From contig NZ_JAPELX010000001.1 of NCBI RefSeq assembly GCF_026343335.1, positions 1,612,001 through 1,676,000 on the forward strand: a stretch of 64,000 bases of DNA. Direction: 5' to 3'. The notes beneath the pieces were generated by a model, which saw only the letters and a program-made list of their open reading frames with translations, ran no database searches and was not told where the DNA came from. A program made the translations under genes and the position numbers. The stretch's first letter is position 1. Each line of letters begins with the position of its first letter. Below are positions 51,703 through 59,117 of this stretch, piece by piece. The stretch comes from Streptomyces sp. NBC_00078 (GTDB lineage: Bacteria; Actinomycetota; Actinomycetes; Streptomycetales; Streptomycetaceae).

Positions 51703-52277
51703 GCCGGGACCCCGTCGAAGCGGAGGTTCCAGCGGCCGGCGTGGCCCGTGACGGTGGTCGTCGACAGGGGGCGCACATCGATGTTCCAGTACGTCGACGG
51801 CGGCGCCTTCAGTGCGTAGACGAGGGCCGCGCGAATGACGGACGGCTCGGCGACGGCGACAATGCGGCCGCCGTCCTCGGCCGGCCTCGTGTCGAGCCAG
51901 CCCCCGACCCGGGAGACGAAGGCGAGGAGCGACTCACCGCCGTGCGGGGTGGCCCGCGGATCGCCCAGCCAGGTGTCCACGGCGGCCGGCTCGCGGGCCA
52001 TCGCCTCGCCGAGCGTCAGCCCGCGCCAGCGGCCCATGTCGCAGTCCCGCAGGGCGAGCTGGACGAGGGGGGCGTAGCCGAGGGCGTCACCGGTGGCGCG
52101 ACTGCGGGGCGTGGGCGAGCAGTAGCGCAGCTCGGCCGCCGCGAGCGGGATCAGGTCGTGGGCGACACGCTGCACCTCGTCCCAGCCGGCCTGGTCGAGC
52201 GGACGGTCGTCCTCGAAGCGTTCGGCGAGCAGCGGGGAGCTGCGCGCTGCGGCGACGAAAGTGACCCGTAGTTGCAT
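51684..52277 (-). CDS. Histidine-phosphatase-superfamily homologue lacking catalytic residues
   Basis: A 197-residue protein with the phosphoglycerate-mutase-like fold: LRYCSPTPRSRATGDALGYAPLVQLALRDCDMGRWRGLTLGEAMAREP is the usual middle, and THGGES-type spacing is kept in TPHGGESLLAFVSRVGGW. The catalytic RHG at the first strand is replaced by AAR (VTFVAAARSSPL), and the second catalytic His (S/THGG) by Glu-Pro (AVAEPSVIRAALVYAL). Phosphatase activity is therefore unlikely. Relatives with the same loss are, from memory, widespread in Streptomyces, sometimes near cobalt transport genes. A binding or regulatory role is inferred. ATG 52277. Confidence 0.8.
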   Translation of the reverse strand: MQLRVTFVAAARSSPLLAERFEDDRPLDQAGWDEVQRVAHDLIPLAAAELRYCSPTPRSRATGDALGYAPLVQLALRDCDMGRWRGLTLGEAMAREPAAVDTWLGDPRATPHGGESLLAFVSRVGGWLDTRPAEDGGRIVAVAEPSVIRAALVYALKAPPSTYWNIDVRPLSTTTVTGHAGRWNLRFDGVPAQPSRA

Positions 52278-52405
52278 GCGGCGATCGTCAGTCCGGAAAG
52301 TGCGCAGGTCAAGGGGTGTTACCAAGGAGTCACCCAGGGTGCCCGAAACCTTACTTCAGGGTCAGGACCTGGCGGGCAACTCACCCGAAACACCTCACCC
52401 ACGCG

Positions 52406-52843
52406 TCACTCGGAGACGAGCGCCATCCACTGGTCGGGCCTCGCCAGCTCCCGGAAACCGAGCTTCTCGTACACCCCGTGGGCGTCGTGGGTGGCGAGCA
52501 GGATGCGGCGCAGCCCGTAGGGGCGCAGGTGGTCGCGGACGGCAGCGACCATCGCCGTACCGACCCCCGTGCCGCGCACGGACGGGTCGACGTACACGTC
52601 GCAGAGCCAGGCGAAGGTGGCCCGGTCGGTGATGATCCGCGCATACGCCACCTGATCCCCGGAAACCACGTCGTACACCCCGAAGTTCAGCGAGCCGGCC
52701 ATCGCCGATTCATGCTTGTCCCGCGTCCGCCCGATCGCCCAGTACGCGTCGGTGGACAGCCACCGGTGCACGCGCTCGGTGTCGATGCGATCGGGGTCGG
52801 CGGAGATCTCGTAGCCGTCGGGGAGGCCGGGGGTGTCGGTCAT
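52406..52843 (-). CDS. GNAT-family N-acetyltransferase
   Basis: A 145-residue GNAT of the short COG0454 type. Blocks: VHRWLSTDAYWAIGRTRDKHESAMAGSLNFGVYD, AYARIITDRATFAWLCDVYVDPSVRGTGVGTAMVAAV (RGTGVG acetyl-CoA loop) and LATHDAHGVYEKLGFREL. It probably acetylates a small amine. ATG 52843. A pyrimidine-rich tandem repeat precedes it, and the next gene on the same strand (MocR) ends 117 bp upstream. Confidence 0.88.
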   Translation of the reverse strand: MTDTPGLPDGYEISADPDRIDTERVHRWLSTDAYWAIGRTRDKHESAMAGSLNFGVYDVVSGDQVAYARIITDRATFAWLCDVYVDPSVRGTGVGTAMVAAVRDHLRPYGLRRILLATHDAHGVYEKLGFRELARPDQWMALVSE

Positions 52844-52880
52844 GGCGGGAGACTCGCAGGTCGCGGAGCGGGGAGTCGAC

Positions 52881-52930
52881 TGGTTTTCCTGGCTTCCTGG
52901 CTTCCCGGTTTCCGGTTTCCCGGTTTTCCC
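52881..52930. repeat. Pyrimidine-rich short tandem repeat
   Basis: Seven or so imperfect units of CTTCCTGG / GTTTCCCGG type in a row on the plus strand, between the MocR gene end and the acetyltransferase gene start. No gene or clear function. Confidence 0.7.
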
Positions 52931-52959
52931 CGAGCCGGCCCGGCTCCGCCGCCCCGCGG

Positions 52960-54393
52960 CTAGAGCACTTCGTCGCAGGCGGTGCGCAGCCGCCGTACCC
53001 CCTCAGTGATCTCCTGTGTCCCCGCGACCGCCGCAAAGCTCAACCTCACGTGAGGTGCCGGGGATTCAGCGCTGAAGTACGGGCGGCCGGGCGTGAGGGC
53101 GACCCCCGCGCGCAGGGCCGCCGCCGTCAGGGCGGTTTCGTCCGTACCGTCGGGCAGACGCAGCCACAGGTGGTAGCCGCCGGACGGGATGTGCGGGAGG
53201 GAGAGTTCGGGGAGGCCGAGGCGCAGGGCCGCCGTCATCGTGTCGCGGCGGGTCTTCAACTCCGTGGAGATGGCCCGGAGATGGCGCGGCCAGGCGGGTG
53301 AGCCGACGAGTTCGAGGGCCGCCTCCTGGAGCGGCCGGGGGACGAAGAAGGTGTCGACGACCTGGATGGCGCGCAGCCGTTCCAGGACCGGGCCGTGGGC
53401 GGCCAGCGCGCTCACCCTGAAGCTGGGCGAGGTCGCCTTGGTGAGCGAGCAGACGTGGACGACGACTCCGTCGGGGTCGTCCGCCGCGAGGGGGCTCGGC
53501 AGCGGTCCCGCGTCCTCGTGCACGAGCCGGCGTACGAAGTCGTCCTCGACGACGAACGCGCCTGCCTCGCGGGCGATGCGGAGCACCTCGCCGCGGCGTT
53601 CGGGGGCGAGCACGGCGCCGGTCGGGTTCTGGAACAGGGGCTGGCAGACGAAGACGCGCGCGCCGGTCGCCCGGAACGCGTCGGCGAGCAGGGCCGGTTT
53701 GACGCCGTCCGCGTCCACCGGGACCGGGACGGGCCGCAGACCCGCCGCCCGTGCGATCGCCAGCATGCCCGGATACGTGGGCGATTCGACGAGCACCGGC
53801 GCTCCGGGCGGGGCGAGCGCGCGCAGGGCGGTGGTGAGAGCGGACTGGCCACCCGCGCTGATGAGCACCCCGGCGGCGGTGACCCCTCCCCCGATGCTGC
53901 GCGCGAACCACTCCCGCAGCTCCGGCAGCCCTTCCATCGGCGGCCGCCCCCAGGCGCCGGGACGCCGTCCCGCCCGGGACAGGGCCGCCGCCATGGCCCG
54001 CTCGGGCTGCAACGACGGGTGCAGATAGCCACCGTTGAACTCGACGACTCCGGGCGCGGGCGCGGCGAGCGACACGGTGACTCCGGACGCGTCGACGGAG
54101 CGCGGTACGAGGTCGGCGGCGCCGTCCGCGCTGAGGGCGACCTCCTGCCACGAGGTGTCCCCGACGGCAGCGGCCCTGCCCCGCGGCTGCGCGCGGAAGG
54201 CGCCGGCTCCCGGCCTGGTCACCACCAGGCCCTCGGCGGACAGCTGGGCCAGGGCACGCGAGACGGTCACCGGGCTGACCCGGAACCGCTCGACGAGAGA
54301 CCGGCTCGACGGGAGCTTTCCACCCGGAGAGTAGCGGTCAAGTTCTCGTCGCAGCTGATTCGCCAGTTCGCCCACGCTGCTACGCTCTTGCAT
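52960..54393 (-). CDS. MocR-type regulator: GntR winged helix fused to PLP aminotransferase fold
   Basis: A 477-residue MocR/PdxR-family protein. The N-terminal GntR winged helix (about 1-75) reads ELANQLRRELDRYSPGGKLPSSRSLVERFRVSPVTVSRALAQLSAEGLVV. The fold-type-I aminotransferase domain follows: GLPELREWFARSIGGG, LISAGGQSALTTALRAL, VFVCQPLFQNPTGAVL, VVEDDFVRRL and CSLTKATSPSFRVSALA with the PLP lysine near residue 317. Such regulators use PLP or its adducts as effectors. Its ATG shares bases with the start codon of the divergent EamA transporter, its likely target. Confidence 0.92.
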   Translation of the reverse strand: MQERSSVGELANQLRRELDRYSPGGKLPSSRSLVERFRVSPVTVSRALAQLSAEGLVVTRPGAGAFRAQPRGRAAAVGDTSWQEVALSADGAADLVPRSVDASGVTVSLAAPAPGVVEFNGGYLHPSLQPERAMAAALSRAGRRPGAWGRPPMEGLPELREWFARSIGGGVTAAGVLISAGGQSALTTALRALAPPGAPVLVESPTYPGMLAIARAAGLRPVPVPVDADGVKPALLADAFRATGARVFVCQPLFQNPTGAVLAPERRGEVLRIAREAGAFVVEDDFVRRLVHEDAGPLPSPLAADDPDGVVVHVCSLTKATSPSFRVSALAAHGPVLERLRAIQVVDTFFVPRPLQEAALELVGSPAWPRHLRAISTELKTRRDTMTAALRLGLPELSLPHIPSGGYHLWLRLPDGTDETALTAAALRAGVALTPGRPYFSAESPAPHVRLSFAAVAGTQEITEGVRRLRTACDEVL

Positions 54394-54415
54394 GACAGCA
54401 CAGAATAGCGCTACT
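54381..54415. promoter_or_regulatory. Overlapping divergent promoters and palindrome at the mocR-eamA start
   Basis: For the plus gene, TACGCT (54381-54386) is a -10 five bases before ATG 54392. For the minus gene, TATTCT (54402-54407 on the minus strand) is a -10 eight bases before ATG 54393. Between and beyond lies TAGCGCTA (54406-54413), an 8-bp perfect palindrome that could bind the regulator. Both transcripts would be leaderless. Confidence 0.5.
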
Positions 54416-55312
54416 GCGCCCCAGCGGATAGCGGTCGCCACTCCGCCCGGGACGACAGGCGGCACCGGCACGCTCCAGGCCGCCCTCGGCGTCACCGCCT
54501 TCTCCCTCACCTTCCCCGCCACCGCCTGGGGTCTGGAGGGCTTCGGGCCCTGGTCCCTGGTGGCCGCGCGCAGTGTTCTGGCAGCCCTGATCGCGGGCAC
54601 GTGCCTGCTGGCCCTGCGCGTTCCGCTGCCGGACCGGCGGCACGTGGCGGGACTCGCGGTCGTCGCCGCGGGTGTCGTCGTCGGCTTCCCGCTGCTCACC
54701 ACACTCGCCCTGCAGACCTCGACCACCGCGCACGCGGCCGTCGTGGTGGGCCTGCTCCCGCTCACGACCGCACTGTTCTCCGCCCTGCGCATGGGCACCC
54801 GCCCCTCCCGCACCTTCTGGACGGCGGCCCTCGCGGGTGCGGCGGCGGTCGTCGCCTTCACGGTCCAGCAGAGCGGCGGCGCGCTGACGACCGCCGACCT
54901 GTATCTGTTCGCCGCGCTGCTGGTGTGCGCGGCCGGCTACACCGAGGGCGGCCGGCTCGCCCGGGTCATGCCGGGCTGGCAGGTCATCGGCTGGGCGCTG
55001 GTGCTGTGCCTGCCGCTGAGCGTGCCGGCCGCCGCGCTGGCGCTGTCGTACGAACCGGCGCAGTTGACCGCGCACAGCGTGGCCGGGCTGCTGTGGGTCG
55101 CGGTGGGCTCGCAGTTCCTCGGCCTGGTCGTCTGGTACCGGGGGATGGCGGCGATCGGCATCCCGAAGGCCAGCCAGTTGCAGTTGGCCCAGCCCCTGCT
55201 CACACTGGTGTGGTCGGTGCTGCTGCTGGGCGAGCACCTGACGGTGGCCGCGCCGCTGACGGCCGCGGCGGTACTCGTGTGCATCGCCGTCACCCAGCGG
55301 GCGCGAGGCTGA
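54392..55312 (+). CDS. EamA/DMT-family transporter
   Basis: A 306-residue membrane protein with ten spans in two EamA repeats, as in RhaT/YdcZ-like drug/metabolite transporters. TLQAALGVTAFSLTFPATAW-LEGFGPW starts repeat 1. Repeat 2 ends WYRGMAAIGIPKASQLQLAQPLLTLVWSVLLLGEHLTVAAPL, the usual EamA end with the Glu-His. It probably exports an amino acid, vitamin B6-related compound or drug. Its start codon overlaps the start codon of the divergent MocR regulator by two bases, so it has no ribosome site of its own and must be read from a leaderless mRNA. Confidence 0.9.
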   Translation: MTAQNSATAPQRIAVATPPGTTGGTGTLQAALGVTAFSLTFPATAWGLEGFGPWSLVAARSVLAALIAGTCLLALRVPLPDRRHVAGLAVVAAGVVVGFPLLTTLALQTSTTAHAAVVVGLLPLTTALFSALRMGTRPSRTFWTAALAGAAAVVAFTVQQSGGALTTADLYLFAALLVCAAGYTEGGRLARVMPGWQVIGWALVLCLPLSVPAAALALSYEPAQLTAHSVAGLLWVAVGSQFLGLVVWYRGMAAIGIPKASQLQLAQPLLTLVWSVLLLGEHLTVAAPLTAAAVLVCIAVTQRARG

Positions 55313-55405
55313 GCGGCGTGCACGCGCCGGTCCCAACCAAGGCCTCGCGCCGTAGACTCAAGGCCACGGACCGCTGCTCCCGCACTTGGTGAGGAGGCCC
55401 TACAC

Positions 55406-55600
55406 ATGCACGCAACCGTGGGCGACCAGCTCGTCCAGCACGGCAGGGTGGTCGGACAACAGGACAAGGTCGGCGAGATCGTCGAAGTACTGGGCCAGGG
55501 GGGCAACCCTCCGTTCCGCGTCCGCTTCGATGACGGGCATGTGGGCGTCTGCTCACCCGGCCCCGACACCGAGATCCGGCACAGGGAAAGGCAACAGTAG
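55406..55600 (+). CDS. DUF1918 domain protein
   Basis: A 64-residue protein, MHATVGDQLVQHGRVVGQQ, then GEIVEVLGQGGNPPFRVRFDDGHVGVCSPGPDT. This is the standard DUF1918 SH3-like barrel: VGD at the start, a central GxGGxPPYxVRxxDG motif and a P-GPD end. ATG 55406 has GAGGAGG upstream. Function unknown; such proteins are common single-gene units in actinobacteria. It converges on the GHL10 gene with a 1-bp gap. Confidence 0.9.
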   Translation: MHATVGDQLVQHGRVVGQQDKVGEIVEVLGQGGNPPFRVRFDDGHVGVCSPGPDTEIRHRERQQ

Positions 55601-55601
55601 A

Positions 55602-56825
55602 TCAGCGCGGGGGCCTCGCCGGCTGCCGGTAGTGGTCGGCGACGACCCGTGCCATCGCCCCGATGGGGTCCGCCGCCACGTCCTTGGCGGCGAAGAAGAC
55701 GTGGCCCTTCACCTCCGGATACTGCGCGGCCAGCGTGAGATGCCGGGAGAGTTCGGCCGGGTCCTGCCAGGCCGCGGGCTGTGCCGGGTCGCCCGCCTTG
55801 TAGAGCGCCTCCCCCACGTACAACCGCGTCCCGGTGTTCCGCGCGACCTCCGCCCACCAGGGCAGCAGCTTGGCGTAGTCGGCGGCGGCGAAGCCCAGGT
55901 TCCAGTAGACCTGCGGCGCGAGGTAGTCGATCCAGTTCCTGCGCACCCACTTGCGTGTGTCCGCGTACAGGTCGTCGTACGTCTGCACGCCCGCCCGGGT
56001 GTCGGAGCCGAGCGGGTCGGTGGCGGCGTTGCGCCACACTCCGAACGGGCTGATGCCGAAGCGCGTGCCCGGCCGGGTGCGCCGGATGCAGGCGGCCGTT
56101 CCGCGCACCAGCTTGTCGATGTTGTCGCGGCGCCAGGCGGCCCGGTCCGGGAAGCCCGCGCCGTAGCGGGCGTAGGCCTCGTCGTCGTCGAAGGTCTGGC
56201 CGGCCACGGGATACGGATAGAAGTAGTCGTCGAAGTGCACGGCGTCCACGGGGTACTTCTTCACCGCGTCGAGGATCGCCCGCTGGACGAAGGCGCGGAC
56301 CTCGGGCAGCCCCGGGTTGTAGTAGAGCTTTCCGCCGTACGCCACCGCCCAGTCCGGATGCCTGCGCGCGGGGTGCGAGGCGACCAGCTTCGTCAGGTCC
56401 GTGTGGACGGCGACGCGGTACGGGTTGAACCACGCGTGCAGCTCCAGGCCACGGGCGTGGGCCTCCTCGACCGCCGTCTCCAGGGGGTTCCAGCCGGGGT
56501 CCTTGCCCTGGGTCCCGGTGAGGTACTCCGACCAGGGCTCGTACGGCGAGGGCCACAGGGCGTCGGCCGTCGGACGCACCTGGAAGATCACGGTGTTGAG
56601 GCGGTTTCTGACCGCCACGTCGAGGTGGCCGATCAGCTCCCTGCGCTGCTCGGCCGCGGTCATGCCCGGCCGGGAGGGCCAGTCCCGGTTGGCCACGGTG
56701 GCCAGCCACACGCCCCGCATCCCGGTGATCGCGCGCCGGGTGCCCGGCACCGCGCTCGCGTCCGGCGCGGTCGCCAGAGTCGCCAGCGCGGCCAGCGCGA
56801 ACGCCCTGCGTGACAGTCGCCCCAT
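55602..56825 (-). CDS. Secreted GHL10 (DUF187-type) glycoside hydrolase
   Basis: A 407-residue protein with a twin-arginine-like signal (LSRRAFALAALATLATA, cleaved after ASA). The GHL10 domain reads MRGVWLATVANRDWPSRPGMTAAEQRRELIGHLDVA, NTVIFQVRPTADALWPS, EPWSEYLTGTQGKDPGWNPLE and ELHAWFNPYRVA. The putative catalytic region is YPVDAVHFDDYFYPYP with the paired Asp. PQVYWNLGF and HVFFAAKDV complete the barrel. Relatives are thought to act on cell-wall or exported polysaccharides. ATG 56825 gives the expected signal peptide. It is divergent from the dehydrogenase gene by 175 bp. Confidence 0.9.
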   Translation of the reverse strand: MGRLSRRAFALAALATLATAPDASAVPGTRRAITGMRGVWLATVANRDWPSRPGMTAAEQRRELIGHLDVAVRNRLNTVIFQVRPTADALWPSPYEPWSEYLTGTQGKDPGWNPLETAVEEAHARGLELHAWFNPYRVAVHTDLTKLVASHPARRHPDWAVAYGGKLYYNPGLPEVRAFVQRAILDAVKKYPVDAVHFDDYFYPYPVAGQTFDDDEAYARYGAGFPDRAAWRRDNIDKLVRGTAACIRRTRPGTRFGISPFGVWRNAATDPLGSDTRAGVQTYDDLYADTRKWVRRNWIDYLAPQVYWNLGFAAADYAKLLPWWAEVARNTGTRLYVGEALYKAGDPAQPAAWQDPAELSRHLTLAAQYPEVKGHVFFAAKDVAADPIGAMARVVADHYRQPARPPR

Positions 56826-57000
56826 GGTGACAACACCCCCATACTGTGCGGATCCGCGCGGTCACGGATCGTCTCCGCCGCCCAGGATGCCCGTACCCGC
56901 ACGATCGATCATCGATACTTGGGGGTAACGTGCACGATCGGAGCAGGCGCCGAACCAGCGGAGTCCTGCCGCACACCCGTAGACCAGCGAAGGGGACGAT

Positions 57001-57876
57001 GTGACAGACATCGCGGCGGGAGACATCGCGCGCGTCGGAGTCGTGGGCTGCGGCCAGATGGGAGCCGGCATCGCCGAGGTGTGCGCCCGTTCCGGGCTGG
57101 ACGTGAAGGTCGCCGAGACCACCGGTGAGGCCCTGGAGATCGGCCGCACCCGGCTGTTCAACTCCCTGTCCAAGGCGGCCGAGCGCGGCAAGATCAGCGC
57201 CGAGGAGCTCGACGCGACGCAGGCGCGGCTCAGCTTCACCACGGACCTCGGCGAGTTCGCCGACCGCGACCTGGTGATCGAGGCCGTCGTGGAGAACGAG
57301 CAGGTCAAGACCGAGATCTTCCAGGTGCTCGACCAGGTCGTGACCCGGCCCGACGCGATCCTCGCCTCCAACACCTCCTCCATTCCGCTGGTGAAGCTCG
57401 CGGTCGCCACCTCGCGGCCCGACCATGTCGTCGGCATCCACTTCTTCAACCCGGCCCCGGTGCAGCAGCTCGTCGAGCTGATCCCGGCGCTCACCACCTC
57501 CGAGGGCACGCTCGCCCGCGCCCAGCAGTTCGCGGAGAAGACGGTGGGCAAGCACGCCATCCGTGCCCAGGACCGCTCCGGCTTCGTGGTCAACGCGCTG
57601 CTGATCCCGTATCTCCTCTCCGCCATCCGGATGTTCGAGTCCGGCATCGCCAGCCGCGAGGACATCGACAACGGCATGGAGCTGGGCTGCGCCCACCCGA
57701 TGGGCCCGCTGAAACTGTCCGACCTGATCGGCCTGGACACGGTCGCCTCGGTGGCCTACTCGATGTACGAGGAGTACAAGGAGCCGCTGTACGCCGCTCC
57801 CCCGCTGCTGCAGCGGATGGTCGACGCGGGCCGGCTCGGCCGGAAGACCGGCTCGGGCTTCTACAGCTACAGCTGA
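57001..57876 (+). CDS. 3-hydroxybutyryl-CoA (3-hydroxyacyl-CoA) dehydrogenase
   Basis: A 291-residue NAD-dependent enzyme of the short HBDH type. The Rossmann start is ARVGVVGCGQMGAGIAEVCARSG. LVIEAVVENEQVKTEIFQVLD, SNTSSIPLVKLA and VVGIHFFNPAPVQQLVELI contain the catalytic His and Asn region. The C-terminal dimer domain reads DRSGFVVNALLIPYLLSAIRMFE and GCAHPMGPLKLSDLIGLD, ending RKTGSGFYSY. It oxidises or reduces 3-hydroxybutyryl-CoA in fatty-acid, butyryl-CoA and ethylmalonyl-CoA metabolism. GTG 57001 has AAGGGGA upstream. It is a single-gene unit closed by a strong terminator. Confidence 0.94.
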   Translation: MTDIAAGDIARVGVVGCGQMGAGIAEVCARSGLDVKVAETTGEALEIGRTRLFNSLSKAAERGKISAEELDATQARLSFTTDLGEFADRDLVIEAVVENEQVKTEIFQVLDQVVTRPDAILASNTSSIPLVKLAVATSRPDHVVGIHFFNPAPVQQLVELIPALTTSEGTLARAQQFAEKTVGKHAIRAQDRSGFVVNALLIPYLLSAIRMFESGIASREDIDNGMELGCAHPMGPLKLSDLIGLDTVASVAYSMYEEYKEPLYAAPPLLQRMVDAGRLGRKTGSGFYSYS

Positions 57877-57966
57877 CACCGACGCCACGACTGACTGAGC
57901 CCCGGCTGACACCGACGGCCGGTTGCACAGTGCCCGTTCCAGGGTGCTGACTACACAGTGCTACGA

Positions 57967-58004
57967 ACGCGGGCCCGGCACCTTTGATGGTGCCGGGCCC
58001 GCGT
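57967..58004. terminator. Strong hairpin terminator after the dehydrogenase gene
   Basis: A perfect 16-bp inverted repeat (ACGCGGGCCCGGCACC / GGTGCCGGGCCCGCGT) with loop TTTGAT, 90 bp past the stop codon. Confidence 0.85.
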
Positions 58005-58131
58005 CATTCACACACCGTGTGCGCGCCGGGCACGCATATGCCCCTCGCACACTCTCCCCACGTGTCCACCAGGCGAGTTGACTCACCATGCGCATGCAAG
58101 GGATGTGACGACTACGGAAAGGAGCGGACTT

Positions 58132-58389
58132 GTGACCGCCGACCCGGAGCATCCCGTGGTCCATGGGGAACTCGCAGAGTTACGCCGCCGCCTCGATGTC
58201 GCGTACGCGCGCGTCGAGGGAGGGCTGGCTCTGCTCAACCATCGCACTGAGGAGACGGACAAGGGACTCGACGACCTGAGCGCACGGATCGTCGCACTGG
58301 AGCACGCCCGGTGGCCGCTGCCCGCGGTCGCGGCACTGGCAGCCGTGGGCGCGCTCGTCGTGACGATATGGCAGACCCTGGGCCGCTGA
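58132..58389 (+). CDS. Small coiled-coil protein with C-terminal membrane segment
   Basis: An 85-residue protein from GTG 58132 behind AAGGAG. Residues about 10-58 are charged and helical with heptad-like spacing (ELAELRRRLDVAYARVEGGLALLNHRTEETDKGLDDLSARIVALE), and one membrane segment follows (LPAVAALAAVGALVVTIW), so the tail is membrane-anchored with the coiled coil inside. The pattern resembles small phage-type holin-associated or scaffolding proteins, but no phage gene is nearby. Function not recognised. Confidence 0.7.
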   Translation: MTADPEHPVVHGELAELRRRLDVAYARVEGGLALLNHRTEETDKGLDDLSARIVALEHARWPLPAVAALAAVGALVVTIWQTLGR

Positions 58390-58420
58390 GGGACGGGGGC
58401 GTGTGGGACTCTGCCCGTAC

Positions 58421-58487
58421 GCGGCTCCGCCGCGTGGGCGCGACCGGCCACGACGGGGCCGCACAGGATCGACGGCCCGTCGTGGCC
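58421..58487. repeat. Interspersed repeat plus convergent hairpin terminator
   Basis: 58421-58460 (core GGCTCCGCCGCGTGGGCGCG) shares CGCCGCGTGGGCGCGAC with the hairpin at 40550-40600. It overlaps a perfect 12-bp inverted repeat, GGCCACGACGGG (58446-58457) / CCCGTCGTGGCC (58476-58487), lying between two convergent genes, which can terminate both. Confidence 0.7.
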
Positions 58488-58502
58488 CGCCCGGCACAGC
58501 GC

Positions 58503-59042
58503 CTACGCGTCCTGCCCCAGCCTGAGGTGGTGCAGCAGAAGTAACGCGGCCGCCATGTTGGCGGCCGGCACCTCGCCGCGGGCGACCATGTCGGGGACGA
58601 GCTTGAGGGGGACCCACTCCCGGCGGTCCGACTCGAAGTCGTCCACGGGATGCCCGATGTACTCGCCCTCGTTGGTCCAGTAGATGTGGTGCCGTGCGTC
58701 GGTGAGGCCGTTGGACGGCTCCACGCTCATGAGGTGCTGCAGAGGTCCCGGCCGCCAGCCGGTCTCTTCCTCGAGTTCCCTGGCGGCCGCGACGGCGATG
58801 TCCTCACCGTCCTCGACCACACCCGCGGCGAGTTCCCACCCCCAGCTGTCGGTGATGAAGCGGTGGCGCCACAACAAGAGGACTTCGTTGGCCTCGTTGA
58901 CCACCGTTGCCACGGCCACCGGCCGCAGCCGTATCAGAAAGTGGTCGAGATGCCGGCCGTCCGGCAGCTCGACATCCGCCAGGTTGACGCTGAACCAGCG
59001 GTTTGAGTACACAGTTTGTTCGCTCTGTTTCGTCCACTGCAC
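58503..59042 (-). CDS. Nudix hydrolase (ADP-ribose pyrophosphatase-like)
   Basis: A 179-residue Nudix enzyme. The Nudix box is GVVEDGEDIAVAAARELEEETGW. Before it come VYSNRWFSVNLADVELPDGRHLDHFLIRLRPVAVATVV and VLLLWRHRFITDSWGWELAAG, the ADP-ribose/nucleotide-sugar pyrophosphatase pattern; after it LMSVEPSNGLTDARHHIYW. GTG 59042 has GAAGGTGG eight bases upstream and fits the conserved start; an in-frame ATG at 59060 would add six residues. It is on the same strand as, and 75 bp downstream of, the TPR-type regulator. Confidence 0.88.
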   Translation of the reverse strand: MQWTKQSEQTVYSNRWFSVNLADVELPDGRHLDHFLIRLRPVAVATVVNEANEVLLLWRHRFITDSWGWELAAGVVEDGEDIAVAAARELEEETGWRPGPLQHLMSVEPSNGLTDARHHIYWTNEGEYIGHPVDDFESDRREWVPLKLVPDMVARGEVPAANMAAALLLLHHLRLGQDA

Positions 59043-59117
59043 GGTTCTGCCACCTTCCATCGAGTAAGTGGCAATATCGCAGCAGGGACTGCGGAGCGGC
59101 GGTGCTCAGGAACCCGT

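Noticed and set aside
52330..52380. B12-box-like GGTCAGGACCTGGCGGGC near the pseudo-phosphatase gene
   Set aside because: The central GAGACC part is missing and no riboswitch scaffold surrounds it.
58132..58389. Phage holin-like protein as sign of a prophage
   Set aside because: A single small coiled-coil membrane protein with no lysin, tail or integrase gene nearby is not evidence for a prophage.
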